This document shows, in pieces, positions 9,032 to 16,538 of a stretch of 64,000 nucleotides of DNA (position 1 is the stretch's first letter; each line of letters begins with the position of its first letter). The stretch is from Prochlorococcus marinus str. MIT 9314 (GTDB lineage: Bacteria; Cyanobacteriota; Cyanobacteriia; PCC-6307; Cyanobiaceae), in assembly GCF_000760035.1 (NCBI RefSeq), contig NZ_JNAO01000004.1, positions 81,317 through 145,316 on the forward strand, read 5' to 3'. Made by a program: the position numbers and the translations under genes. The notes under the pieces are model-generated. The model made no database searches. It saw nothing but the letters and a program-made list of their open reading frames with translations, and had not been told where the DNA came from.

Positions 9032-9343
9032 ATGCAAAGGTATTTGATTTCCTACGAATTTACTGATGGCGAGGATCAAGAAGAAGGAGCAGAAATGCTA
9101 ATTAATTGGTATGAATCGGGAGGTCCCCAAAACAGACCTGAAAACTATGAGGTTCATTCTTGGATTTTTATGGTTCAAAATGGGATTGGACATTCTGTAG
9201 TAAGTGCAGATTCTCTTGAGACAATTTGGAAGCAATGGCATCCCTGGAGAAGGTTAATGGATATAAGTATTCAGCCGTGTATGGATCTTGATGAGACAGT
9301 CGGATTATTCAAAAAACAAAAAATGAATACAAGGATAGTCTAA
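9032..9343 (+). CDS. DUF3303-like small soluble protein
   Basis: The 103-residue product opens with a beta strand (MQRYLISYEFTDGEDQEEG) and then EVHSWIFMVQNGIGHSVVSA and IWKQWHPWRRLMDISIQPCM. That is the ferredoxin-like alpha/beta pattern of small DUF3303 proteins, with a second member at 21476-21796. No catalytic residues are obvious. These proteins recur in Prochlorococcus islands and have no known role. The assignment rests on pattern only. Confidence 0.6.
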   Translation: MQRYLISYEFTDGEDQEEGAEMLINWYESGGPQNRPENYEVHSWIFMVQNGIGHSVVSADSLETIWKQWHPWRRLMDISIQPCMDLDETVGLFKKQKMNTRIV

Positions 9344-9436
9344 AAGTATTTGAATTCCAAATATAAATATCTTTTTAGTAGCACCTAATACTACATACAT
9401 ATCTCACTGCGTTAAAAAGGATAAGATTAATTTTCC

Positions 9437-9631
9437 ATGATGAATGATTCTTATCACATTTACTTCAAAGGAGAAATTCTTTTCAAGAATTTAAGTAAAG
9501 ATGAATTTGAATTTGTTTGGGGAAAACTTTATACATCTTATATAAATGCCCTAAATAAAGAGCTAACCTACGAATTAATTAGCGAAAACAATATTATGGA
9601 GCCGGTATTTAACCTTGAGCCATCTTACTAA
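9437..9631 (+). CDS. 64-residue hypothetical protein
   Basis: The acidic protein starts MMNDSYHIYFKGEILFKNLS and contains EFEFVWGKLYTSYINAL, a strand-turn-helix pattern. No signal or membrane segment and no recognised family. It lies 93 bases after the DUF3303-like gene on the same strand. Confidence 0.55.
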   Translation: MMNDSYHIYFKGEILFKNLSKDEFEFVWGKLYTSYINALNKELTYELISENNIMEPVFNLEPSY

Positions 9632-9651
9632 ATCAAGAACTAAATCCTAGA

Positions 9652-9894
9652 TTATGAATAAAACAAGAAAAGCTGTCTCTCTTTTATTTTGAGGTACTCT
9701 TTTTCTTCTTTAGTTATATCTAAAGCAATTCTATTTGCCTCAATTTCAACATTCGAACTATAAGTTTCAAAGTTTTCCTCTCTTTTGAATAGAGCAACAA
9801 TGCCAATATCGGTTATGAACCAAATAAAATGATTAGTTTCTCCAATTGGCTCTCCTTTTAAAGAATCAATAATCAAATCACAAGTTGAATCCAT
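9652..9894 (-). CDS. 80-residue hypothetical protein
   Basis: The protein starts MDSTCDLIIDSLKGEP and contains a hydrophobic patch HFIWFITDIGIVALF followed by a charged helix. It converges on the 64-residue gene and lies 21 bases from the membrane gene at 9916-10152, so those two may be cotranscribed. No family recognised. Confidence 0.5.
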   Translation of the reverse strand: MDSTCDLIIDSLKGEPIGETNHFIWFITDIGIVALFKREENFETYSSNVEIEANRIALDITKEEKEYLKIKERQLFLFYS

Positions 9895-9915
9895 TTAATT
9901 AATCTGAGAGGGGGT

Positions 9916-10152
9916 TTAATTGCCCCCATTGCAGTACCTTACGGCCTCAGAATTGGTGCCACCATCTTCAATTATTTCTGCAACACATTTATTAAAAAGT
10001 TTAGATTCCTTTTTTACTGAACAGAATCCAAAAGCGATTGCAGCTAAAGCTATTGCCGATACGAAACTAGACCCAAGTTGTATAAAACCATAGGCAAACA
10101 TAATGTTTTTCTTTCCAGAACATTTTTTTGAATCCTTTTTTTCTTCTGACAT
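9916..10152 (-). CDS. Small membrane protein with C-terminal cysteines (paralogue of 27001-27234)
   Basis: The 78-residue protein has a Lys-rich N-terminus, a transmembrane region with AYGFIQLGSSFVSAIALAAI, then FCSVKKESKLFNKCVAEI and a tail with a third cysteine (AVRYCNGG). The gene at 27001-27234 matches it throughout, including the spacing of all three cysteines. The cysteines follow the membrane segment and could form a disulfide. Function unknown. Duplication and conservation argue that it is real. Confidence 0.7.
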   Translation of the reverse strand: MSEEKKDSKKCSGKKNIMFAYGFIQLGSSFVSAIALAAIAFGFCSVKKESKLFNKCVAEIIEDGGTNSEAVRYCNGGN

Positions 10153-10683
10153 TTTAGATATTTAACTAATACAAACCTATTTGATTAATCATGCGTTTGG
10201 GAATTGTTGCCATAGAGAAAACCGAATTAAACAATTTTTAATCAGCTATGACAAAAATCAAAAATTTCAAGTTTAGATTGATTTTTCTTCACTTTAATTT
10301 TCAATTTGATACTTCATGAAGAAAAAACTTTTTGAATTTTTTATCAACATGAGCTTTTGGTATAGAAAATTTATCTTTTTTAAAAAGTAATGATCCCATA
10401 GTCATAACAAGAGATTATGTTACTTTTTAAACTATATTTTATTTTTTTTGATGAAGTATTAATACTTAAAAATTTTTCCAGAAAAGCTTGTTTTGATAAT
10501 GCTCCCGAAGAGTTATCCACTTTTTAAGCGTTTTTCAACAGGGTTTTCCACAATATGTTGATTAAATTTGAATTTCTATGTGCAAAATAAAATATTATCT
10601 TCTTTTAAGAAAAACTATCCACAATTTTTTTTTGGGATCACTATGATCTCAAATGTCTTTAAATAATTTTCAGTAGAAATCTT
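10153..10683 (+). other. Gene-poor AT-rich stretch with DnaA-box-like cluster
   Basis: This 530-base stretch carries no convincing gene. The longest candidate is a 24-codon basic ORF at 10316-10390. Near its end are three sequences close to the DnaA box TTATCCACA: TTATCCACT at 10513, TTTTCCACA at 10544 and CTATCCACA at 10615. All are in the same orientation and surrounded by T-rich DNA. They may bind DnaA. There is no dnaA or dnaN nearby to mark a replication origin. Confidence 0.4.
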
Positions 10684-10809
10684 ATGAATCTAAAAGAGAC
10701 AAATAAGGATTTAAATCCTGAAATCAAAAAAGTGTTGGAAAAATCTAAGCTCGAAGTTCTTACTAATGAAAATGATTTTTTAGTTAAAAACCTCAAGAAG
10801 GCTGGATAA
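10684..10809 (+). CDS. 41-residue charged hypothetical protein
   Basis: ATG at 10684, TAA at 10807-10809. It starts MNLKETNKDLNPEIKKVLEK and continues as a charged helix to KNLKKAG. No family recognised. It directly follows the DnaA-box-like cluster. Confidence 0.4.
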   Translation: MNLKETNKDLNPEIKKVLEKSKLEVLTNENDFLVKNLKKAG

Positions 10810-11097
10810 TACACTAGAACTTTAAAAATTTTTTAAACAATAAATTTCTAAAATTCCTTCCCGAGACAAAATAATATTTCTTGAATGATCACCCAAAAAG
10901 TTTAAGTTTATCAAATATAAAATTTCTATTAAAAATATAAATTAATTTTCTTTATGCCAAACATATAAAACAAATCCTAGTTATATTAACTTAATCTCAG
11001 TAAGAGATCAGATTAGAAATATAAACGGGAAATCCAAAGTTCTTTAATTTATTAAAACATTCAATTTTCCCTGTTTCGCATCTTAGATTCAATAAAG

Positions 11098-11349
11098 ATG
11101 AATATTCAAGAACTTAAAGTCAACTACAAAAAGCTTTTAAACAAAGCTGCCAAAGCAAACGGCCGTAAAGAAACTGTTTCTTACTTAAATCGTGCTGCTA
11201 AAATTAAATCAAAAATCTATTCAAACACAAAAGTAAATTGCTTTAGATGTAATGGAGCAGGTTTTCTAAGAATTTCACTAGATGAGACTAAAACATGTCT
11301 ATCTTGCTACGGGAAGGGTTTTTTAATTAAAGAAATTCAGCAGGTTTAA
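11098..11349 (+). CDS. Small zinc-finger protein with CxxCxGxG (DnaJ-like) motif
   Basis: The 83-residue product has two modules. The first ~40 residues (KKLLNKAAKANGRKETVSYL ... AAKIKSK) match the free-standing 44-residue protein at 63460-63594. The second holds CFRCNGAGFLRI and CLSCYGKGFLI, a pair of CxxCxGxG-type knuckles that should bind one zinc, as in DnaJ-type or Bundle-Sheath-Defective-2-like chaperones. No J domain is present. A chaperone or assembly role is possible but unproven. Confidence 0.7.
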   Translation: MNIQELKVNYKKLLNKAAKANGRKETVSYLNRAAKIKSKIYSNTKVNCFRCNGAGFLRISLDETKTCLSCYGKGFLIKEIQQV

Positions 11350-11364
11350 AAAATTTGATTGCTC

Positions 11365-11520
11365 ATGAAAGATCTCATTCAAGCTCACAAAAAATTAATT
11401 AAAACAGTTAAAGAACAAATGGGATTTTCCGATTATGGGATGTATTGGTTAGCTTTCCTAGAAGGTGGTCTAACTATATGGCTGTTGGATAGAATATTTT
11501 TCCACTGGTTAAAGTTTTAA
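11365..11520 (+). CDS. 51-residue membrane protein
   Basis: ATG at 11365, TAA at 11518-11520, starting 16 bases after the zinc-finger gene. It begins MKDLIQAHKKLIKTVKEQMG and ends in a hydrophobic segment YWLAFLEGGLTIWLLDRIFF. One transmembrane helix is likely. No family recognised. Confidence 0.55.
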   Translation: MKDLIQAHKKLIKTVKEQMGFSDYGMYWLAFLEGGLTIWLLDRIFFHWLKF

Positions 11521-11612
11521 TTTTTATTTAGGTCAAAAAAGATTTCTGCAGGTATTTAATAAATTAATTTATCGAAACCATTTGAAAACTTGTAGGATGG
11601 TAAAAAACTAAT

Positions 11613-11840
11613 ATGCAATTACTCGGATTAATTCTTCTTCTAGCTAGTAGCTGGTATTTATGGAAATTAACATCAAACTTTCTTGATGAACCAACAAAAA
11701 AAGAACTGACTAAAAGTTTAAATAACCTCAAAAATAAATTCTCTGAGGGAAAACAAAATTTCACTAAAGCAAAAATAAGCGAAGCTTGGGAAAAATACAA
11801 AGAAGAAAGTGGTGCCTTATCTAATAAAGACAAAAGCTAG
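11613..11840 (+). CDS. Single-pass membrane protein with coiled tail
   Basis: The 75-residue protein has an N-terminal anchor (MQLLGLILLLASSWYLWKL) and a charged helical tail rich in K and E. It opens a run of four same-strand tiny membrane genes. Its stop (TAG 11838-11840) overlaps the GTG start of the next gene by one base, which suggests translational coupling. Confidence 0.6.
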   Translation: MQLLGLILLLASSWYLWKLTSNFLDEPTKKELTKSLNNLKNKFSEGKQNFTKAKISEAWEKYKEESGALSNKDKS

Positions 11841-12094
11841 TGGACTTTTTTATTATTACAAGTCTCACTAAAGATATTTCTAGAATTGATCTGATTGGTA
11901 TTTTAATTGGTCATTTAATATTTGGTATTGCATTGACGCAGCTTTTAGATTGGACCTGGTTGAAGAACCTTATGAGTGAAGAAGATAAAAAAAGAATGCT
12001 TAAAAGTTACACATGGAAAGACTTATTAGTTGATGGAGCAATTGTTGCGGTAGTTCTAGGAATAATCTTTTTGATAATTAGCATTTTTCTATAA
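11840..12094 (+). CDS. 84-residue two-helix membrane protein
   Basis: It starts at GTG 11840 inside the previous stop. Two hydrophobic segments (LIGILIGHLIFGIALTQLL and LLVDGAIVAVVLGIIFLIIS) flank a charged loop with SEEDKKRMLKSYTWK. That arrangement, two helices with a cytoplasmic loop, is normal for a small integral membrane protein. No family recognised. The next ORF starts at the base after its stop. Confidence 0.55.
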   Translation: MDFFIITSLTKDISRIDLIGILIGHLIFGIALTQLLDWTWLKNLMSEEDKKRMLKSYTWKDLLVDGAIVAVVLGIIFLIISIFL

Positions 12095-12184
12095 ATGAAC
12101 GTAACTTACATCCTTTTATTTTTTTTAATGATATCAATTGTGATTTTCACTCAAATAATCAATTACTCCGATAAATCAAAATAA
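12095..12184 (+). CDS. 29-residue membrane peptide
   Basis: ATG directly follows the TAA of the preceding gene. The product is essentially one helix (MNVTYILLFFLMISIVIFTQ) with a short polar end. Tight head-to-tail spacing on both sides supports translation as part of the run. Confidence 0.5.
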   Translation: MNVTYILLFFLMISIVIFTQIINYSDKSK

Positions 12185-12286
12185 ATGACCGAAGTAACTA
12201 GCAACTCCTCAACTGGATGGTACTTAATCGCTTTGGTAAGCACTTTATCTTTTTTAGCCTTAATTTACTTCGGCCAAAAAAGATAG
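12185..12286 (+). CDS. 33-residue membrane peptide
   Basis: ATG directly follows the TAA at 12182-12184. A polar start (MTEVTSNSSTG) leads into one helix (WYLIALVSTLSFLALIYF) and a basic end GQKR, consistent with a cytoplasmic C-terminus. It is the last gene of the run and is followed by a terminator. Confidence 0.5.
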   Translation: MTEVTSNSSTGWYLIALVSTLSFLALIYFGQKR

Positions 12287-12319
12287 AGTAACTTTTGAAA
12301 GACTATTTAAATTCATAAA

Positions 12320-12356
12320 AAAAGCTCTGCAACTTCATGAGATACAGAGCTTTTAA
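12320..12356 (+). terminator. Rho-independent terminator
   Basis: AAAAGCTCTG pairs with CAGAGCTTTT across a 15-base loop. The A tract on one side and T tract on the other allow termination in both directions: for the membrane-peptide run on the plus strand and for the possible small ORF on the minus strand. Confidence 0.7.
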
Positions 12357-12406
12357 TTATTGAGTAACTGATTTATATAAATCTGTTGATTATAAAACCT
12401 TTTTTC

Positions 12407-12496
12407 TTAATCAAAGAAAAAGAGACCGATGAATGTGATGAAGATACTAAATTCACGGCCTCTATGATAACCGCATTTTTCGGTAGATACGACAAT
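12407..12496 (-). CDS. Possible 29-residue peptide with ATT start and perfect Shine-Dalgarno
   Basis: The minus strand carries AAAGGAGGTGAT, a full complement of the 16S rRNA 3' tail, ending five to eight bases before ATT (12494-12496) or TTG (12493-12495). From ATT the frame reads STEKCGYHRGREFSIFITFI and ends GLFFFD at TAA 12407-12409, a plausible membrane peptide. From TTG a different 40-codon frame opens. The ribosome site is exceptional in this genome. The choice of frame is not certain. Confidence 0.4.
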   Translation of the reverse strand: MVVSTEKCGYHRGREFSIFITFIGLFFFD

Positions 12497-12627
12497 GAAT
12501 CACCTCCTTTACTAATGTTTTTTTAAAGATAACTAAAAGAATTAAATAAGGAAAGAAATTCGTTAAAAATTTAAAAGTTTTTTAACAAATTAAGGATATA
12601 AATCTCTTGAAAATAAATGTGTTGATA

Positions 12628-13293
12628 TTACCAAGGCAAAACTTCTCCTTTGGCATGCCAGAACGTACCCGAGTTATTTTTATTTAAAGAATCTATACGT
12701 TTTAAAAGACCATTTGCTGATTCTTCAGGACTAATTCCATTTCTTGTAAAGCCAGTCATTCTTGTACTCACTAACCCAGGATGCAAAATAGCTACATAAA
12801 TATCTTCTCTTGATAAATCTATGGAAAGTGATTTTGCTGCCATGGACAAAGCTACTTTAGACATCCTGTAACCATAAGAACTTCCTGATGTATTATCTTC
12901 AATAGACCCCATTCTACTTGTGATAAAAGCAACTTTAGAAGATCTTTTTAAAAGATGTTTAAGTGATTGAGTCATACATATTGGGCTCAATGCATTGACT
13001 TCAAATTGCCGTAAAATACTTTTCTTTTCTAAGTTTTCGAAAGAATTAAATTCATAAATTCCTGCATTATGAATTAAGCAATCTAATTTAACTCCAGATA
13101 GTTTTTTGCACAAATTTGTTATCGACTCATCAGAAGAAATTTCTATATTCTCTTCAATTCTCACTCCTAAATCTCTAAGTTCTTTTGAAGCTTTCCTACA
13201 CGTTGCAATTACATCATCTCCCCTTTTATGGATTTGCCTACATAGTTCTAATCCAATACCCCTATTTGATCCTGTAATTAGATAAGTCGACAT
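12628..13293 (-). CDS. Short-chain dehydrogenase/reductase (SDR)
   Basis: The 221-residue Rossmann-fold oxidoreductase has the cofactor motif TGSNRGIGLEL at residues 7-17, the NAG motif (HNAGIYEF), and the catalytic Ser-Tyr-Lys set (FITSRMGS ... YGYRMSKVALS). The motif spacing and length are those of a classical SDR, with a short substrate-binding end. The acidic or basic residue that fixes NAD versus NADP preference is not clear. The substrate is unknown. No operon partner is evident. Confidence 0.9.
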   Translation of the reverse strand: MSTYLITGSNRGIGLELCRQIHKRGDDVIATCRKASKELRDLGVRIEENIEISSDESITNLCKKLSGVKLDCLIHNAGIYEFNSFENLEKKSILRQFEVNALSPICMTQSLKHLLKRSSKVAFITSRMGSIEDNTSGSSYGYRMSKVALSMAAKSLSIDLSREDIYVAILHPGLVSTRMTGFTRNGISPEESANGLLKRIDSLNKNNSGTFWHAKGEVLPW

Positions 13294-13466
13294 CTCTAAA
13301 CTAAAAAATAAAAAATTAATCTAAATCCAAATATAAAAGAAAACGAACTAGAAAAAGAAAAATTTATAAAATTCCTTATTAGATTTTTTAAGGTTATGAT
13401 GGGTTATGAAATTTAAAATATTCTATAAAATAAAGCAAAGATATTTGTATCATCAAAAATTAATTT

Positions 13467-13673
13467 ATGGAAATTTTCAATCAAGAATTTATAGAAGAGT
13501 TTATTAGGTTAACGTGGAGAAATCCTGCTTTCATGGCTATAGCTATCGCGTTAGTTTGGCTTATCCCACAATTATTTATCAGAAAAATGATGGCAAAAAA
13601 ATATGAAATAAGAAAAATAGAAATTCAGAAAAATAAAATTCAGAAGCTTTACCCAACTAATACTCCTAAATAA
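13467..13673 (+). CDS. 68-residue membrane-anchored protein
   Basis: One transmembrane helix (AFMAIAIALVWLIPQLFI) follows an acidic start and is followed by a strongly basic, helical tail (KKYEIRKIEIQKNKIQKLY). The positive-inside rule puts the tail in the cytoplasm. No family recognised. Confidence 0.6.
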   Translation: MEIFNQEFIEEFIRLTWRNPAFMAIAIALVWLIPQLFIRKMMAKKYEIRKIEIQKNKIQKLYPTNTPK

Positions 13674-13734
13674 GATTTTTATTTATAAGATGAACTAATG
13701 AATCAAAAAAATACTTTTAGGATCTAAGTAAAAT

Positions 13735-13905
13735 ATGACCTACAAAATAATTAGAATTGATGGGAAAGATGACGAATTAACATCTCAAAGTTTTGATAAG
13801 TATTCAGATGCGTACGATTTATTAGAGGAACTATATGGAGATTTATGTTGTTCAGATGCTGATTATGGAGACATAACCTATTACGATATTGTGGAAAATA
13901 ATTAA
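13735..13905 (+). CDS. 56-residue acidic protein
   Basis: ATG at 13735, TAA at 13903-13905. It starts MTYKIIRIDGKDDELTSQSF, then SDAYDLLEELYGDLCCSDAD and DITYYDIVEN. The strand-helix-strand layout resembles the 54-residue protein at 63685-63849. It is soluble and very acidic. It lies nine bases ahead of the next gene, so the two are probably one transcript. Confidence 0.55.
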   Translation: MTYKIIRIDGKDDELTSQSFDKYSDAYDLLEELYGDLCCSDADYGDITYYDIVENN

Positions 13906-13914
13906 AAAATTTTA

Positions 13915-14124
13915 ATGGAGAATAAAAAATGGGCTCCCTCCCAAGAAGAAAATTTGGGGGTAATAACGAGTGTATATGAATTCATTAAAGAAGAACTTTC
14001 AGAACTTCAAAAAAAAACTGGATGTCCTGATTCATTTATTTATGATTTTATTGGCAAGATTCAGAATGAATGGCATCCTGAATCTTGCCACTCCATAGTT
14101 AGAAATAAAAAAAGGAAAAATTAG
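13915..14124 (+). CDS. 69-residue hypothetical protein
   Basis: The helical, mostly polar protein contains SVYEFIKEELSELQKKTGCP and FIGKIQNEWHPESCHSI, and ends in a basic RNKKRKN tail. Two cysteines and two histidines are present but not in a recognisable zinc pattern. No family recognised. Confidence 0.5.
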   Translation: MENKKWAPSQEENLGVITSVYEFIKEELSELQKKTGCPDSFIYDFIGKIQNEWHPESCHSIVRNKKRKN

Positions 14125-14194
14125 AAAATATTAAATCTTCAACGCAAATTTATAAAATTTCTCTAATATAATTTGAATTTTAAAATACTAAATC

Positions 14195-14281
14195 ATGATT
14201 ATTAGAATACTAGGAATCGTACTTATCCTTGGTACTATTGCATATTATGGTTTAGTGTTAACTGGGCAAAGCAACCTTTAG
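14195..14281 (+). CDS. 28-residue membrane peptide
   Basis: ATG at 14195, TAG at 14279-14281. The product is one helix (MIIRILGIVLILGTIAYYGL) with a polar end VLTGQSNL. It precedes the 70-residue gene by 23 bases on the same strand. Confidence 0.45.
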   Translation: MIIRILGIVLILGTIAYYGLVLTGQSNL

Positions 14282-14304
14282 TTTTTTAACTTTTAAAATT
14301 TCTC

Positions 14305-14517
14305 ATGAAATGGCCTCCTACTTTGTGTTGGACAGCACCAAAAACAATTAATGGTAATAGGCATTTTCAAGTTAAAGCTTATGGTGGAAAAAATGAAGAT
14401 AGATGGGTTGATATTTTTCCTACCAAAAATAAAAAAGATATTAAAAGAATCTCGTGGGCAAAACTAAAAACAGAATGGACTACTGGATGGTTAAGGCTCC
14501 CAAAAGATAAAGATTAA
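14305..14517 (+). CDS. 70-residue Trp-rich hypothetical protein
   Basis: The basic protein has seven tryptophans, including MKWPPTLCWTAPKT, DRWVDIFPT and WTTGWLRLP near the end. The spacing of aromatic residues suggests a small folded beta domain. It has no signal peptide or membrane helix. Function unknown. Confidence 0.55.
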   Translation: MKWPPTLCWTAPKTINGNRHFQVKAYGGKNEDRWVDIFPTKNKKDIKRISWAKLKTEWTTGWLRLPKDKD

Positions 14518-14616
14518 TTTGTCTATGTAAACAAATATTATTAACCAGAAAACTGTAAAAAATAATACCTAACTCAAAAAAAATAACTTCTAAAATTTTT
14601 TAAATTGCTGTTTAAT

Positions 14617-14790
14617 ATGAAGTCAGAACCCAAGAAAAAACTCCCTAATAAAAAAGTTATAAGTTCAGCAAAATTTGAGGCTAAAGAACAATTCACAAAA
14701 TCTGCATTAGAAAATTTAAAAACAGAAAATGAAAGACTTGTTAATTCACTAAAAAAATCTGGGGAGATTAAAGAATCAAAAAGAAAATAG
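14617..14790 (+). CDS. 57-residue basic coiled-coil protein
   Basis: I start at ATG 14617. A TTG four codons upstream is possible but has no better ribosome site. The product is Lys-rich at both ends with a helical centre ALENLKTENERLVNSLKK showing heptad spacing. No family recognised. Confidence 0.5.
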   Translation: MKSEPKKKLPNKKVISSAKFEAKEQFTKSALENLKTENERLVNSLKKSGEIKESKRK

Positions 14791-14841
14791 ACTTACAGTA
14801 TTTAAAAATTTTTATTATTATAGAAATTTATACATTGAGAA

Positions 14842-14961
14842 ATGATTGAAAAAATCTCTCTAGCAAATTCTCATTTACCTCAACTTGTTGGGTTCGTTCT
14901 GATGTCAATTGGATATACATTAGGCAATAAATTCTACCTTCCGGAAATCAAACAAAAATAA
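14842..14961 (+). CDS. 39-residue membrane protein
   Basis: ATG at 14842, TAA at 14959-14961. A polar start leads to one helix (LPQLVGFVLMSIGYTLGN) and a short basic end. It resembles other tiny picocyanobacterial membrane proteins. Function unknown. Confidence 0.5.
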   Translation: MIEKISLANSHLPQLVGFVLMSIGYTLGNKFYLPEIKQK

Positions 14962-15107
14962 TAATTTCTAATCACTAAAAATATTTAAATAAATAACATT
15001 GAAAATATATTCCTTATAAAATTTTTCAAAATTTTATCTAATTTAAAGTAAAAACCTTAAAGTTAATTCTCTCATTCAATTAAGACTAGTCTTAGGATGT
15101 ACCTGAC

Positions 15108-15123
15108 ACATATATGTAACAGT
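15108..15123 (+). promoter_or_regulatory. Palindromic motif ahead of an HLI gene (copy 1)
   Basis: ACATATATGTAACAGT lies about 190 bases before the HLI-type gene at 15310. The identical 16 bases occur at 61528-61543, beside the HLI pair there. The core ACATATATGT is a perfect palindrome. The rest of the gap 14962-15309 is AT-rich and holds nothing else I can support. Confidence 0.4.
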
Positions 15124-15309
15124 AAAGTACTTAAAATTGTGAAATCGAAAGAAAAAGTAAGAATTCATACTAATTTTTTTTAAATATGTTACATTCTTTA
15201 ATAATTAAAGGGTTTCCTCTGTAAATAAAGCAGAAATTAGGAAATGTTTGATGTATAAAAATGTCATTTATTCTTTGGCTTACTAATTGGTCACATATGA
15301 AATCTAAAA

Positions 15310-15564
15310 ATGGATGCACTTACTAGTTTTATAGTTGTTATCATCGCAATTACAATTCAATTCTCTTTATACGCCATCAAAAGGTTGCAGGAACCTTTAG
15401 AACCAAATTATTTGATAGATAAAAATTCGAAAAAAAATAGAAACTATATGGGTAAATTTTGGAAAAATGCCGAAATAACAAATGGGAGATTAGCTATGAT
15501 TGGTTTTTTTGCTTTGATAATAAACTACGGTTTTTTTGGGTGGATAATACCTGGTTTTATTTAA
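15310..15564 (+). CDS. High-light-inducible (HLI) protein, atypical long form
   Basis: The 84-residue protein has an N-terminal hydrophobic segment (SFIVVIIAITIQFSLYAI) in addition to the usual C-terminal chlorophyll-binding helix. The HLI core AEITNGRLAMIGFFALIINY carries the conserved E-x-x-N-G-R ligands. HLI proteins bind chlorophyll and carotenoid in the thylakoid and protect photosystems under high light. It ends WIIPGFI, close to the family's PGF end. It is much less similar to the three HLI proteins at 61-62 kb than they are to each other. Confidence 0.8.
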   Translation: MDALTSFIVVIIAITIQFSLYAIKRLQEPLEPNYLIDKNSKKNRNYMGKFWKNAEITNGRLAMIGFFALIINYGFFGWIIPGFI

Positions 15565-15658
15565 ACTATCAATACAGTAAGGTCTTAAAGAAAAAATCTC
15601 TTGTTCAAAACAAACTCTCCTTTTAAAAAAAAAATTTTTATTATAAGAAAAAAAGCAT

Positions 15659-15856
15659 TTGAGTAATTCTGATTTTGATGAAAATGGATTTGATAGCTAT
15701 GGAATACATTGGCTTCAATATGCTGCTTTTGCTGTCTCTGGTTTTGCTATTTTTACAACCTGGGCATTTTTTTATGATGAAAGATTCCACAACTTTGTAA
15801 TGAATATTTTCAGGGTTATTAACTGCAGTGGCTTCAACTGTAATGGAGCATTTTGA
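15659..15856 (+). CDS. 65-residue membrane protein, TTG start
   Basis: It starts at TTG 15659 with MSNSDFDENGFDSYGIHWLQ, then a helix (YAAFAVSGFAIFTTWAFFY) and a Cys-containing tail (INCSGFNCNGAF). It lies six bases before the next gene, so the two are probably one transcript. No family recognised. Confidence 0.5.
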   Translation: MSNSDFDENGFDSYGIHWLQYAAFAVSGFAIFTTWAFFYDERFHNFVMNIFRVINCSGFNCNGAF

Positions 15857-15862
15857 AATTCT

Positions 15863-16045
15863 ATGGCTAATCCAGATCAAAAAACATTATTAATTGATAA
15901 TGCTTTTGAGGAAATAAAAAACATTTGTATAAATCTTCAAAAAGATGCTGATGCCTCGAATTCAGAACTTAAAAGTTTACTAAAACTAATTATTAATGAA
16001 TGGGAAGAAAAAGAAGAACAAAAAACTGGTTTTGGATTCAGGTAA
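15863..16045 (+). CDS. 60-residue acidic helical protein
   Basis: The protein starts MANPDQKTLLIDNAFEEIKN and is mostly amphipathic helix, with EWEEKEEQKTGFGFR at the end. It is soluble and has no recognised family. The 290 bases after it hold no gene I can support. Confidence 0.5.
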   Translation: MANPDQKTLLIDNAFEEIKNICINLQKDADASNSELKSLLKLIINEWEEKEEQKTGFGFR

Positions 16046-16336
16046 GGTTAGCCACTATCTAAGAAGAGACTTAGCCAAAATCATTTTAATATGAACAGTT
16101 TTTTACTTTTAAAATTTAATACTTATAATTTACATTTTTTAGAAAGAAATTAAAAAGGAATGAATCTCAGATAAAAGACTCATTCCAGATTTAGCATTAG
16201 TTTTATCTAGATTTAAATTTTATAATTTAACTCCTCTGGTGGACTGTCAATCATTAGATCCCTCCTATTCAACAAGTTAAACCTACGCCTTACTTATTAA
16301 GAAAGTAAATCAGTAAAAATGCTGATTTATTATTTT

Positions 16337-16438
16337 CTAAAATGTTTGAATTAAAGATGCCAATTCTGGTGCATCTAATAAAAGTGCAAAAAATGTAAGC
16401 ACAACTAATAAAAATATGGAAAAGTAGAATTGAATCAT
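16337..16438 (-). CDS. 33-residue membrane peptide
   Basis: ATG at 16436-16438, TAG at 16337-16339. The product is a helix (MIQFYFSIFLLVVLTFFALL) with an acidic end LDAPELASLIQTF. It stands alone in an otherwise empty stretch. Confidence 0.5.
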   Translation of the reverse strand: MIQFYFSIFLLVVLTFFALLLDAPELASLIQTF

Positions 16439-16538
16439 GCTTTAAAATTACTTAAAAAGAATTTTTTAAGTTGTATAAAATAATGCTTTGTTTACATAAT
16501 TAAATATCTCTACCTAGAGAAGTTTAATTAGAGAATAA

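Noticed and set aside
10316..10390. 24-codon basic ORF
   Set aside because: No ribosome site and a low-complexity K/F product.
15641..15880. 79-codon minus-strand frame opposite the membrane protein at 15659
   Set aside because: It is a shadow. The plus strand gives a clean membrane helix and a coupled neighbour.
16213..16254. 13-codon ORF (MIDSPPEELNYKI) with a GGAGGG ribosome site
   Set aside because: The site is good, but the ORF is too short to support without conservation data.
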